Shown one piece after another: positions 9,052 through 17,678 of a DNA stretch of 64,000 bases. The notes beneath the pieces were generated by a model that worked only from the letters and a program-made list of their open reading frames with translations, had not been told where the DNA came from and made no database searches. Location: contig CM017461.1 of assembly GCA_007674295.1 (NCBI GenBank), positions 1 through 64,000 on the forward strand. Direction: 5' to 3'. The position numbers were made by a program, and so were the translations under genes. How positions within the stretch are numbered: position 1 is the stretch's first letter; each line of letters starts with the position of its first letter. Origin of the DNA: Antonospora locustae (taxonomy: Eukaryota > Microsporidia).

Positions 9052-11187
9052 TTAATTGGAAGTGACGATCAGCTTGCAGAGACATGTGTAGAACGTGCCA
9101 AAGTCGATGTCGTCTGTGATGACCTGTCCCCTCGTGCTCGGGTTGAGTCTGGAGAGAAGAAGCCTCTCCTGAGACCCGTCTTGGTCGCACACCGTGTACT
9201 GCGGAGTGGGAAGGCGTGCAGCAACGATTTCGCGTGCCCTCTCCTCGACACACTCGATCAGCTCCTTCAGAAACTTGTATTCCTCCTGCTCGTGGACCTT
9301 CTCCTTGATCCATCGCGCCACGTCTCTGCCGCGCCAGACGACGACATTGTGGAACGTGTCGAACAGAAGGATTTTCTCGGTGTCGAGGGACTTTACGTCC
9401 ATCTCAACGGGCTCCACCTGTCCCTGATAGTGGTACGCTATCAGCGTCGGCACGATCATCGTCATGGCTTCGGTGACAGCCTCGCGAGAAAGCAGGTTTC
9501 TGTGGTATGCGCCCTCGTCGGGAGAGATCGCCTCGCTGAGGACGAGGAGGCTTCGCCGAAAGAAGAAGACGAAGTTTGGAAAGTACGACATGGAAAACGG
9601 AAGCGCGACAGTATCCGGGTAATCCTGCTGGTAGCTTGCGTATCTCTTCAGAAATCGGACGAGAACGCGGTCGATGCGCCTGATCAGATCGATCTCCTCC
9701 TCGGCCTCCTTTTTCAACGTGAACATCCGCGCAAGAAGGACCATCGCGGCCTCCTGGTCAAAGCCACTCAGCACATCACTCTTGAGATCGGAAAAGAGCC
9801 GCGCAAGAGTTGTCACTCGCGTCACAAGCCGCCTGTCACTTCGCTGATACTGCGTGACTATTTGAATGTGTCCCAGCTCCTTGCTCTTCACGTCGCCCTC
9901 GGTGTCGAAGAGAAGAGTGGCGTTGTGTTCTCTGTAGACGCTGTTTACACGCCATCCCTGCCCAAACTCTGCGCCCATTCCGAGGCAGCCCTTGAATTTC
10001 AGGTTTTGCGTCGTCTGCACATGGATCTTTGCGTTGAATACGACGTCCATGACACCGTTGGTGCTCTTCACATTCTTGAGACACGAAGACAGGTAGACGT
10101 CGCGGTTAAAGTCTTGCGCCATCACAACAAGCCCCCCTGTTGTCTCCACAAGAGGTCTCATTTCGTAGATGCCCACGTCGTAGAGCGTCGCTGCAAGAAT
10201 ATCAACAGAATGGCCCTGCAAGCTTATCGCCTTTCCAAGGCGCAAGTAGAATGCAGACGCAGATTTGCAATACAGTGCCTTGTCCCTCAGTATGTCTGTG
10301 TAGCTTCGTATGCTCTCGCTCAAGCTGACTGCTGCGACAGTCCCTGGCCCAAACGTGCACGGGCCCTGTGTGAACAGAAAGTACTTCACCGCGGCATCCT
10401 GAAAGGCGTTTCCGAGGATGGCATTTGCTAAGGAAAGCGCCGAGCCTGTGCACCGCACTTGCCTGCACCCCGTCATCACTGGAAATGGGTCGCACCTGAC
10501 CTCGTCAAGAATCTTGTGAAAGAGCAAGCTGCAGTCGTTCTTTCTCATTAAAAACCTGTTTACAACGCCACCTTCCTTTCTCTTTGTTCCTGCAAGCCGG
10601 ACAAGCAACTCTGCCGTGTACTCCTTCTTTCCAGAAAACGTGTATGTGATTCGCACATTCGTGCTGCTCAGGTCAAAAAGCTCGATGTTCGTGCCAAACT
10701 CGACAAGGCCGACGAGAGAATCCTCAGGAAGTGCGTTGAACACAGACCGGACTGTGTCCACCGCAAGACGCCTGCGTTCTTCGTCGAAGAAGCATGTGTC
10801 CAGGAGTATAAAAAATACAGGAGTGAGCGGAACATCTCTTTTCAGAAGGTACTCGACGGTTGTGTTCTCCTCCACCAGCTCGGGCACGAGGTCCGACGGC
10901 GTGATGTCCTTGTAGTGTGCCGGAAGCAGGTTCCGCTTGCGGCAGAATGTACAACACCAGTCCTGCGTCTGGAAGTTCACCGTGCAGTACGGGTTGAGAA
11001 TTGCGCGGCAGGCCGGTGCCTGGCAGAATACGGGTTCGTAGTTGAGCTGCAATGCGTCTCTGCGAGGCGAGTATAGACACGCAATGGGCACCGCTTGCTT
11101 CGTGTATTCTGTCTTCTGAATTGGCCACACGTTCCATGTCAGCCGCACGCCGTCTTTCTTCTCAATCTCGCGCAGCGTCTCCTCCAT
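9052..11187 (-). CDS. SEC23: COPII coat subunit Sec23
   Basis: Inner-coat subunit and Sar1 GTPase-activating protein of ER-exit COPII vesicles. With the start at 11187 (ATG directly after CCCCC) the product is 711 residues. Near the N-terminus LTWNVWPIQKTEYTK and PIACLYSPRRD are the classic Sec23 opening. A zinc finger follows with cysteines near residues 55, 60, 79 and 82 (CQAPACRAI ... CCTFC). Then come the trunk (PVFFILLDTCF, VGLVEFGTNIELFDL), the beta-barrel, the helical domain and a gelsolin-like end (LLFDTFHNVVVWRGRDVARW). Length is only slightly below yeast Sec23. Four in-frame codons upstream (an ATG at 11199) are possible, but the CCC rule favours 11187. Confidence 0.95.
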   Translation of the reverse strand: MEETLREIEKKDGVRLTWNVWPIQKTEYTKQAVPIACLYSPRRDALQLNYEPVFCQAPACRAILNPYCTVNFQTQDWCCTFCRKRNLLPAHYKDITPSDLVPELVEENTTVEYLLKRDVPLTPVFFILLDTCFFDEERRRLAVDTVRSVFNALPEDSLVGLVEFGTNIELFDLSSTNVRITYTFSGKKEYTAELLVRLAGTKRKEGGVVNRFLMRKNDCSLLFHKILDEVRCDPFPVMTGCRQVRCTGSALSLANAILGNAFQDAAVKYFLFTQGPCTFGPGTVAAVSLSESIRSYTDILRDKALYCKSASAFYLRLGKAISLQGHSVDILAATLYDVGIYEMRPLVETTGGLVVMAQDFNRDVYLSSCLKNVKSTNGVMDVVFNAKIHVQTTQNLKFKGCLGMGAEFGQGWRVNSVYREHNATLLFDTEGDVKSKELGHIQIVTQYQRSDRRLVTRVTTLARLFSDLKSDVLSGFDQEAAMVLLARMFTLKKEAEEEIDLIRRIDRVLVRFLKRYASYQQDYPDTVALPFSMSYFPNFVFFFRRSLLVLSEAISPDEGAYHRNLLSREAVTEAMTMIVPTLIAYHYQGQVEPVEMDVKSLDTEKILLFDTFHNVVVWRGRDVARWIKEKVHEQEEYKFLKELIECVEERAREIVAARLPTPQYTVCDQDGSQERLLLSRLNPSTRGQVITDDIDFGTFYTCLCKLIVTSN

Positions 11188-11192
11188 GGGGG
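11188..11192 (-). promoter_or_regulatory. CCCCC start-proximal motif of SEC23
   Basis: On the minus strand CCCCC abuts the ATG. This is the microsporidian CCC-type initiator, and it decides between the two candidate starts. Confidence 0.6.
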
Positions 11193-11286
11193 TGTGCATA
11201 CGGCGTTTTTACGCGCACCCTGCGCCCGATGCAGAAAATACGCAGCATCTGCAAACATTTATTGGCAGCCGTATTGTAAACAAACA

Positions 11287-11790
11287 ATGAGCAGAGTCCG
11301 AAGAGATGCAGTAGAAAGATTCAATTACTCGGAGCCAATTATTCCAATGGCTAACAAATTCCAGGGCGACCCCGACGGCTACTTCGTTTCCGATGTCCGT
11401 CAGGGACCTGGACACAGTACCCGTCGCTTACGCGCTCCAGCAGACAATGCGCTACTCGTGGATGCAGGCGTTGGGCCGAGCGATGCACATGATGCTACTT
11501 TCAGTGACACATGTGATGCATCTGACAGCCATAGTGCGATGGCCGCCGTACCTCAGAAGAACGCAGGGCGCTGCCCGCTGCGGGGAAACGCAATGAAATG
11601 TGTTTTTGTTCTGTGCGTGGCACTGGTCATCGTCTTAGCTGCATTTTACCTGCTTATGAAGTGGCAAAAGAGAAGAAAAAAAAAGGCCGAGAACGCGCTG
11701 CTCAAGTCGTTTATTTTGCCTGAGGCCGACAGGAAGTTTCTCGAGGACGCCGCGAAAAGGGAGAAGAATGCACTTCAGAGCATCACCTGA
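11287..11790 (+). CDS. Small single-pass membrane protein
   Basis: 167 residues from the ATG at 11287. The longer open frame upstream (from 11095) runs into the divergent SEC23 promoter, so I reject that extension. The N-terminal ~100 residues are polar and low in order. One membrane helix follows (CVFVLCVALVIVLAAFYLL), then a strongly basic stop-transfer (KWQKRRKKKAE) and a short cytosolic helix ending LQSIT. The order suggests an N-out/C-in tail-anchored-like or SNARE-neighbour topology; no family was recognised. Its 3' end overlaps a small opposite-strand frame (11775-11942) by 16 bp. Confidence 0.65.
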   Translation: MSRVRRDAVERFNYSEPIIPMANKFQGDPDGYFVSDVRQGPGHSTRRLRAPADNALLVDAGVGPSDAHDATFSDTCDASDSHSAMAAVPQKNAGRCPLRGNAMKCVFVLCVALVIVLAAFYLLMKWQKRRKKKAENALLKSFILPEADRKFLEDAAKREKNALQSIT

Positions 11791-11942
11791 GTGCGCTCGT
11801 CCCTATCGAAGAATAGCGGCACGTTTATTGACGAAATGCTGTTTGATGATTCAATAAACATGTTTTGTGCATCGAGACTTCCCAGCTGCTTCTCCCACTT
11901 TGCGAGCTCTGCGACAAGCTCCTTCAGCATGGGCTGTTGCAT
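11775..11942 (-). CDS. Possible 51-55 aa coiled-coil microprotein
   Basis: A 55-codon minus-strand frame with ATGs at 11942 and 11930. The second is immediately preceded by CCC, the local start signal, giving 51 residues that begin MLKELVAELAKWEKQL. The sequence is one amphipathic helix followed by FIESSNSISSINVPLFF. It ends tail-to-tail with the membrane protein gene, overlapping it by 16 bp. The helix and size recall small DASH- or prefoldin-type subunits, but I cannot assign it. The start context is the main support. Confidence 0.4.
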   Translation of the reverse strand: MQQPMLKELVAELAKWEKQLGSLDAQNMFIESSNSISSINVPLFFDRDERTQVML

Positions 11943-12059
11943 ACAGCACTTTAAGTTGGCGCTACTTCGGATGCTTCACAAAGGCAGTGGCTGCACTTTT
12001 TCCCCAAATGCAGCGAAATCATCGTGCTATCGGTGCACATTCGTCTACAGGAGACCTTT

Positions 12060-12392
12060 CTAGTGTCTGTGCATACTGCGTTGTTTCTTCTCTTTCATAG
12101 TTTTGTTCACGTACTCTTCTGACTTGAAGCAGCCGTCAACGAAATTATATATTGTGGCAAGCGGATACCACAGTGGCCACGTAACACACATACAGAGAAA
12201 CCCATCGCCGTCGTTAACGTGACAGCAAGCACCAGCTGTGCTTCTGTTTCGAGCACGGGCTACTTCAAATCCCCTGCGGTACCAGCGCATTCTTTTTTGC
12301 ACGTTTCCAACCTCTTCACAAAGCACAGCATTTTCCAACATCACCACAAACAAAACACACATAGGCAGCAGCTGTGAGCAACAAAGCTTCAT
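12060..12392 (-). CDS. Small cysteine-rich protein with signal peptide
   Basis: 110 residues. The N-terminus MKLCCSQLLPMCVLFVVMLE is a convincing signal peptide, probably cut near residues 22-25 (AVLCEE). The rest has several cysteines (AGACCHVNDGDGFLCMC) and a basic tail (KTMKEKKQRSMHRH). A second hydrophobic patch (VTWPLWYPLATIYNFV) could be a membrane helix. No family was recognised and no CCC motif is close to the ATG, so it is less certain than its neighbours. Confidence 0.45.
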   Translation of the reverse strand: MKLCCSQLLPMCVLFVVMLENAVLCEEVGNVQKRMRWYRRGFEVARARNRSTAGACCHVNDGDGFLCMCVTWPLWYPLATIYNFVDGCFKSEEYVNKTMKEKKQRSMHRH

Positions 12393-12878
12393 TTCTGTTA
12401 AAAGGGATCCAGATTTACTTATTTAACGGATAGCGGGCCTTTCATATACACAAACGTAACTATCAAGCTAAGAGCATGGAAGAGTTCGCCATCAAAGGAC
12501 ACGCGCATTCGTCTGAGTAATCGTTTCTTGGTGTTCTGTTTGGATAGTGTTGAGCATATAGGCACAGATAAACGCAGTAGCGCGACTATATTTGTGAAAG
12601 GTAGAAATGTGCGTATTTTGGCTGAATTTGCCCCTCAATAAACACCGCTGGCTTGATTTAAGTTTTATAAACGTTGGTAATTATTTTCGTACAAAGCGGT
12701 ACCACCCGTGCTGACCCTGTTATTGTGCGTTTCTCTGCACATATTGCGTAAATATCCTTTCTGCAGCAAGCGGAAGACAAGAGATGAACGAGTAGCTGCC
12801 GCACAACCGATGCATAAGGCGTTGCACTCTGCCCAAAACACTTGGGCAATTGCAGGAATGTGCGCCAGGGACCCCTCG
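12393..12878. other. Intergenic spacer, divergent promoters
   Basis: 486 bp between two divergently read genes. The right half is open in the NIF3 frame from 12708 (a non-ATG start, then an in-frame ATG), but that extension has no NIF3 homology that I can see. No RNA gene or repeat was found. Confidence 0.4.
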
Positions 12879-13631
12879 ATGATCAAAAAAATTGCAAGAA
12901 TTTTCGAAACGTATGCGCCGCTTGCAGAGGCTGACTCATCGGACAATGTCGGCATTCTTATTTGTGGAAACAACGACTCCAAGAAGATTCTGATAACAGT
13001 TGACCTGACGATGGACGTTGTCAACGAGTGCGTGCGGAAAAACGTGCAAAACGTGATTGCGTACCACCCAGTTATCTTCAACCCACTAAAGCGCATCACA
13101 GATGACGAATGTATCATTGCAGAGTGCATTCGCCATAAAATCGCCGTATTCAGCCCACACACGTCGCTGGACAAGAGAATGAGTGAATTTCTGTTGAAGC
13201 TCCTTGCGCCAGGGGCTACGAGCTTCAGTCCACACGGTGAGGGATGGTACAGCGCATCTTCAGCGAACACGAGAAGCGTGGGCGATATCGTGCGTGCCGT
13301 GAAGGAGATTGCGAAACTGGAGCACGTACGCATTAGCATGGGTTGTGCGCACAACAACGAGTCTGTGCCATCTCACATTCACGTGGCGATGGGCAGTGCC
13401 GAGGCGATGTTCAAGAAGACGACATGCAGCGACTCGGTGATTGTCCTGGGCGAGATGTCGCACCACGAGCTCCTCCGCCATGCGATGCGTAACACGACGG
13501 TTATTCTTCTTGAGCATAGCAACAGCGAGCGCATATTTTTCCGAGAAAACAAGCACGTCTTTGAAGAGCTTTTCTATGGCTTCAAGGTGATTTTGTCTGA
13601 GGCGGACAGGGATCCCGTTTCGATTATTTAG
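12879..13631 (+). CDS. NIF3: NIF3-family (Ngg1-interacting factor 3-like) protein
   Basis: 250 residues from the ATG at 12879, chosen because it follows CCCC (gacccctcgATG) and because NIF3 proteins begin with this helix (MIKKIARIFETYAPLAEAD). Conserved blocks are DNVGILICGN, VIAYHPVIFNPLKRI (metal-binding His), AVFSPHTSLD, GEMSHHELLRHA (the GE-x-x-H-H block) and the final ILLEHSNSERIF. The long insert of bacterial and animal members is absent, so this is a minimal form. NIF3 proteins are dinuclear-metal proteins of poorly defined biochemical role (some bacterial members are called GTP cyclohydrolase I type 2). ATGs at 12858 and further upstream are alternative starts. Confidence 0.9.
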   Translation: MIKKIARIFETYAPLAEADSSDNVGILICGNNDSKKILITVDLTMDVVNECVRKNVQNVIAYHPVIFNPLKRITDDECIIAECIRHKIAVFSPHTSLDKRMSEFLLKLLAPGATSFSPHGEGWYSASSANTRSVGDIVRAVKEIAKLEHVRISMGCAHNNESVPSHIHVAMGSAEAMFKKTTCSDSVIVLGEMSHHELLRHAMRNTTVILLEHSNSERIFFRENKHVFEELFYGFKVILSEADRDPVSII

Positions 13632-13765
13632 ACATCGCTTTTTCAGGTTCTCTCTAATGCACCTACCTGTGTACACAGCGCACTATCCGCAGAGGGCGAG
13701 CGAAGCGTTTACACGCTTACCCTTTTTCACCCAGTCGCAGTGTACTCGTTCACTAAAAAAAACCC

Positions 13766-14326
13766 ATGTTATTCGAATGTCTCTGCCTGGGAGCGCTTAT
13801 GTTCAGCATCGCATGTGTGTTCTACATCAACGAGAAGAAGTTTTTTCTCAAGAAGAGTGCGCATATGTCACAACGGATATCCATACGCAGAAAAAAAAAC
13901 CCTGCGCTCTTTCTCTGCAACCTGTGCAACAAGATCCCTTGCGATCCCATCTCCTCGTTCTGTGGACACATCTTCTGCTGGACTTGCTACAATCTCGCGT
14001 ACAACAAGACGGTCAAACGACTTTACTGTCCGTCATGCTACAGCTACAACAATGTTGACTTCTTTGTGCCGATCTACGATAGCGGTGCCAACAGCAGCAG
14101 AGACGATGACGAGGAGGAGCGCAGACCGCTTCCAAGAAAGTTCAGTGAAGGTGTGATGAAGTTTGTGAACACGCAGACTGTTCTATTTTCGTATGCAGAG
14201 GAGCACGGCAAGAAAGAGTTCGTACACGTGGAGGGTGTCGAGTACCCCGTCCCTCAAGTCTTTCTGTGCTTTTCGGTCGCCGTTCTTCTTATCTTCTTGT
14301 GTATTCTACTGAGCTTCTACGACTAA
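13766..14326 (+). CDS. Membrane-anchored C3HC4 RING protein (RNF5/Rma1-like)
   Basis: 186 residues with the ATG directly after CCC. A hydrophobic N-terminus (CLGALMFSIACVFYI) and a C-terminal membrane helix (VFLCFSVAVLLIFLCILL) bracket the protein. The RING lies at about residues 51-91 with C51, C54, C66, H68, C71, C74, C88 and C91 in C3HC4 order (FLCNLCNKIP, CGHIFCWTC, CPSC). RING plus C-terminal anchor is the layout of the RNF5/RMA1 ER ubiquitin ligases used in ER-associated degradation. The added N-terminal membrane segment is unlike RNF5. An acidic linker (RDDDEEERR) separates RING and anchor. Confidence 0.85.
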   Translation: MLFECLCLGALMFSIACVFYINEKKFFLKKSAHMSQRISIRRKKNPALFLCNLCNKIPCDPISSFCGHIFCWTCYNLAYNKTVKRLYCPSCYSYNNVDFFVPIYDSGANSSRDDDEEERRPLPRKFSEGVMKFVNTQTVLFSYAEEHGKKEFVHVEGVEYPVPQVFLCFSVAVLLIFLCILLSFYD

Positions 14327-14406
14327 TGCTGCGCTTGCATTTTCAGGTTTTTACAGCTGTGCCTTATCAGATGTCCCAAATTGGAAGTTGTTGCTATTTT
14401 TCTGTG

Positions 14407-15534
14407 CTACAACCACTCAGTGAAAATGCAGGTGGCGAGCGCTTTCACTGCGTAGAACTTGACATCGTTGTTTTCGCTCATTGAGAGCTCCACAAGGTCA
14501 TCTTTGATTTTAAGTTTCTCAACATAGTAGTACACGTCGGGAACGTGCTTCAGAAGCATGTGAATGTCGTTTGCGGCAAGGCAAATAAATTTTGTATTGT
14601 GTGAACGCAGATACTTCTTCAGCGCTTTGATAATTTCCACTTTCTTTGCCATTAGTGCTGCGGCGTTCGCCATCCAAAATCCCGAGTCAAAGTGGCATGC
14701 GGATTCATCCAATCTGCTCTCAAAAAGCTCAGAGAAGTAGTTCTCAATCAGCGTGCCCTTATGCTGAATCTCAAGAAGGTGCTTTTTCAATGTTTCTACG
14801 TATCTGTGCAGCTCTTCGTCGCTGGTTTTCTCCGCTGCGTGACTAATGCAATCGAGAAGCACATTGTTTTTGGCAACAGAAAACCGAAATCCATGCTCGT
14901 AGAGGTTTGCAAGGATTGCGTAGCATACTCTGAGTATCTTCTCCTTACTATGCTCTCGCACAATATCAATGAGCACAGAGGGAATGCCGTGCATCTTCAA
15001 AAGAGGAAGCGTCTTCTTCTCAAACGAAAGTATCCAGACGAGCAGAAGTGTGTTGTACTGCAGCTCCTTTTGCAGCAAAAAGTCGTGCATTATGCTTATG
15101 AACCGGTCATTGATGTAAAATTCCTTGTTTTCCCTTCGCTCAAGAACTCTCAGCACGAAGGCCAACGCCCGTTTTGGGATCCTAGGTGGCTTCGCTACTT
15201 CGAGGCATTCCGCAACAAAAGCACAGAACTTAGCGGAGGGCGCACTTCTCGTATACAAAAACGAGAGCGTCTCGCATGCTTTGAACCTGACATACTCATT
15301 TGTGCTTTCCAAAAGCCCAAGAAGCAGCTCCTCATACGTATAGAGTCTGAGGCATTGCGCATGCAGCTTCATAAATTGGATAATTTTTTTATCGTTCTCC
15401 TCATCCCGCACTGCGTGAACAACTTCCTCATACGTGTGCACATGGCTAACTTCTTTAAGCTCACTATTCGACTTCTCAAGAAGTGCAGACGATAATTTCT
15501 CCGCAACTTCATCCTCCAGTTCGTCTACGAACAT
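14407..15534 (-). CDS. VMA13: V-type ATPase subunit H
   Basis: Regulatory subunit of the vacuolar proton pump's V1 sector. 375 residues, below the usual 430-480, all helical HEAT/ARM-like. The diagnostic C-terminal domain is present: the HFDSGFWMANA block matches the family 'HsgeFWkeNa', then ICLAANDIHMLLKHVPD, and the end DVKFYAVKALATCIFTEW matches the family 'evRyeAL.alQklm...W'. A CCC lies at -10 to -8 of the ATG. Head-to-head with the cyclin gene. Confidence 0.9.
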   Translation of the reverse strand: MFVDELEDEVAEKLSSALLEKSNSELKEVSHVHTYEEVVHAVRDEENDKKIIQFMKLHAQCLRLYTYEELLLGLLESTNEYVRFKACETLSFLYTRSAPSAKFCAFVAECLEVAKPPRIPKRALAFVLRVLERRENKEFYINDRFISIMHDFLLQKELQYNTLLLVWILSFEKKTLPLLKMHGIPSVLIDIVREHSKEKILRVCYAILANLYEHGFRFSVAKNNVLLDCISHAAEKTSDEELHRYVETLKKHLLEIQHKGTLIENYFSELFESRLDESACHFDSGFWMANAAALMAKKVEIIKALKKYLRSHNTKFICLAANDIHMLLKHVPDVYYYVEKLKIKDDLVELSMSENNDVKFYAVKALATCIFTEWL

Positions 15535-15743
15535 TTGTTTGGGCTAAAAATTGAACGAAAGCGGCTTTTCGCTTGCGCGTACCAAAGCCGGGGCACTTTT
15601 CCGAATATAAAAAGGCAACATATATAAGTGAGTGATACCAATGTGCGCTTTCTGGGGTCTGTATACATTTGTTTGCGTTTGCTATAGAGGCAGCAATCCT
15701 GTGGAGCTTCTGCATTGTAGTTCGTCAGCACACGCTGCCTTAA

Positions 15744-16673
15744 ATGCCGATAAACAAGACAAATCGTCACCCTGTGATGAAGAGGCCAAATGCCCTGAGA
15801 AATATAACGAATCAACCAGAAATCAAGAAAGCGGATAGTCACATGTACGAGCACACAGAGACATGTAACTCTTCGGGTAAAAGCGCGCCGAAGCCCGCGT
15901 TTCTGTTGTATTCTGAATATTCTGAATCGAGTATTTCGTACCTGAGGCAGCTCGAGCTGAGGATTCTTCCCGACCCCAACTACATGGCACATCAAACGGA
16001 GCTGCAGTGGTCGATGCGAGCGATTTTGATAGACTGGCTGATCGAGATCCACTGGAAGCTTGGTCTGGTGCCCGAGACGCTCTTCTTCACGATAAACATA
16101 ATAGATAGATTTTTGTCGCACAGGACAGTGTCTCCTGACAAGCTGCAGCTCGTTGGAATAACGGCGCTCTTTATATCTTCGAAGTACGAGGAGGTAGAAT
16201 GTCCGTCTATTGAGACGTTCTCGATGATATCGAGGAATACTCTGTCCGAGGAGGACATTCGAAAGGCGGAGAAATACATGCTTTACGTCCTCCAATGCTT
16301 CGTGGAGTTTCCATCCCCAATAACGTTTCTACGTGTGTGTAGTGGTGCAGACCGAGATGATAGACGAGTGCATTACACTGCGCAATACATTCTCGAACGG
16401 ATGTATTTGGATGAAGCCTTTCTGAAATACCCAGGGTCGCTGAAGGCCTGTTGCGCTGCATATCTAGCGAAGAAAATCTGGAAAAAAAGGCGGATGATCG
16501 AGGCTGTTCCCGAGCTTGTTGGTTACCGCATGGACGACCTTAGGAGTTGCCTGGTCGATCTGGGCGAAGCTCTATCAATTCCAAACATTCATAGAAGCGT
16601 CACAGAGAAATACAGCAGCATCTCTCCGTGCGATGTCTTGTCGCAGGTGGCCTCGTTTTTTGAGAAGAAATGA
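15744..16673 (+). CDS. B-type (mitotic) cyclin
   Basis: 309 residues. The cyclin box starts near residue 90 with MRAILIDWLIEIHWKL, the B-type hallmark, followed by LFFTINIIDRFLS, LQLVGITALFISSKYEE and the second cyclin fold (EKYMLYVLQCFVEFPSPITFL). Near residues 12-23 KRPNALRNITN resembles a destruction box (canonical R-x-A-L-x-x-x-x-N), but the arginine is displaced by one residue because the position before NAL is Pro. It activates the mitotic Cdk1 homologue. Confidence 0.93.
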   Translation: MPINKTNRHPVMKRPNALRNITNQPEIKKADSHMYEHTETCNSSGKSAPKPAFLLYSEYSESSISYLRQLELRILPDPNYMAHQTELQWSMRAILIDWLIEIHWKLGLVPETLFFTINIIDRFLSHRTVSPDKLQLVGITALFISSKYEEVECPSIETFSMISRNTLSEEDIRKAEKYMLYVLQCFVEFPSPITFLRVCSGADRDDRRVHYTAQYILERMYLDEAFLKYPGSLKACCAAYLAKKIWKKRRMIEAVPELVGYRMDDLRSCLVDLGEALSIPNIHRSVTEKYSSISPCDVLSQVASFFEKK

Positions 16674-16695
16674 ATAAAGAGAGAGTTGCTCATTC

Positions 16696-17649
16696 TCAGC
16701 GAGGTTTATTCAGGTACTTTAACGCTGAGAGTGCTGCTACGCATCCTGATGCAGCCGCGGTGTTTGCTTGTCTGATTTTTTTGTCCTGCACATCCCCACA
16801 TGCGAAAATCCCTGGCACGGACGTCTCCATTTGGGGCGTCGTGATGACATATCCGTCTTCATCGAGATCGACAACTCCCTTCACTAATGCAGAGTTTGGC
16901 ACATGTCCGATTCCAAAAAAAAGCCCATCCACATCGAGAATTTTCTCGCTTTCATCTACAGTGCACTTTAAAACAACTCTTTCAAGAAGATTCGTCCCTT
17001 CAGCGCGCACAAGCACATAGTTCTTCAAAATCTTCACGTTTCCCAGTCGCTCTACTTTTCCTACCATGTCCGCCCTTGCACGAAACTTTTCTCTTCTGTG
17101 CACAAGATACACAAATCTTGCGATTCCCGCCAGGTACTTTGTCTCCTCCATTGCAGAATCCCCCCCGCCAATTACGCAGCAGACCTTGTCTCGGTAGGCC
17201 CACCCGTCGCACACTGCACATGCACTGATGCCCCGCATCCAAAACTCGTTTTCGCCTGTTCCGGGAACGTTGAGGCGCTTTGCAGCAGCGCCTGTTGCAA
17301 TGACTACGCACCTCGCACGATACGCATTTTTTTCTGTCCGAATCTCAAAGATGGGCCCTTCTGTCCCGCTCTCATTTTGAAGGATGCTGACTGAGGCTGC
17401 CGTTTCCGAAATTGTGTGAATTCCTGCGTGCTCTGCCATCAGGGCGACAAGATCCGGGCCACTAATTCCCTCGGGAAATCCCGGGTAGTTATCTACGAGT
17501 GTCGTTGTTGTCAGCTGTCCGCCTGGACCATTCCCACCAATGTATCCGCCTTCTATGAGCTGTGTAGTGCACAGGCCCTTCAGACGCACTGCACAGCTGT
17601 ATGCCGCAGGGCCACTTCCCACAATGATCGCGTCCTTCACTTCGGCCAT
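16696..17649 (-). CDS. TRR1: Thioredoxin reductase (low-Mr type)
   Basis: NADPH-dependent FAD enzyme that keeps thioredoxin reduced. 317 residues, typical of the bacterial/fungal low-molecular-weight form. It has the FAD-binding start AIIVGSGPAAYSCA (residues 8-21), GPGGQLTTTT, the redox centre CAVCDG (Cys144 and Cys147), the NADPH loop VIGGGDSAMEE (159-169) and the C-terminal GIFACGDVQDKKIRQ. The ATG is directly preceded by CCC. Likely cytosolic; no targeting extension. Its head faces the USO1-like gene across a 29-bp gap. Confidence 0.96.
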   Translation of the reverse strand: MAEVKDAIIVGSGPAAYSCAVRLKGLCTTQLIEGGYIGGNGPGGQLTTTTLVDNYPGFPEGISGPDLVALMAEHAGIHTISETAASVSILQNESGTEGPIFEIRTEKNAYRARCVVIATGAAAKRLNVPGTGENEFWMRGISACAVCDGWAYRDKVCCVIGGGDSAMEETKYLAGIARFVYLVHRREKFRARADMVGKVERLGNVKILKNYVLVRAEGTNLLERVVLKCTVDESEKILDVDGLFFGIGHVPNSALVKGVVDLDEDGYVITTPQMETSVPGIFACGDVQDKKIRQANTAAASGCVAALSALKYLNKPR

Positions 17650-17652
17650 GGG
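17650..17652 (-). promoter_or_regulatory. CCC start-proximal motif of TRR1
   Basis: CCC abuts the ATG on the minus strand. USO1-like, 29 bp away on the opposite strand, has CCCC one base before its ATG, so both divergent genes carry the motif within this short gap. Confidence 0.55.
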
Positions 17653-17678
17653 CGTCTTTTTGCGTTAATTGAACCCCA

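Noticed and set aside
8911..10431. 506-codon plus-strand open frame
   Set aside because: Fully antisense to SEC23; a shadow of its codon bias.
14692..15495. 267-codon plus-strand open frame
   Set aside because: Antisense to the well-supported V-ATPase subunit H gene.
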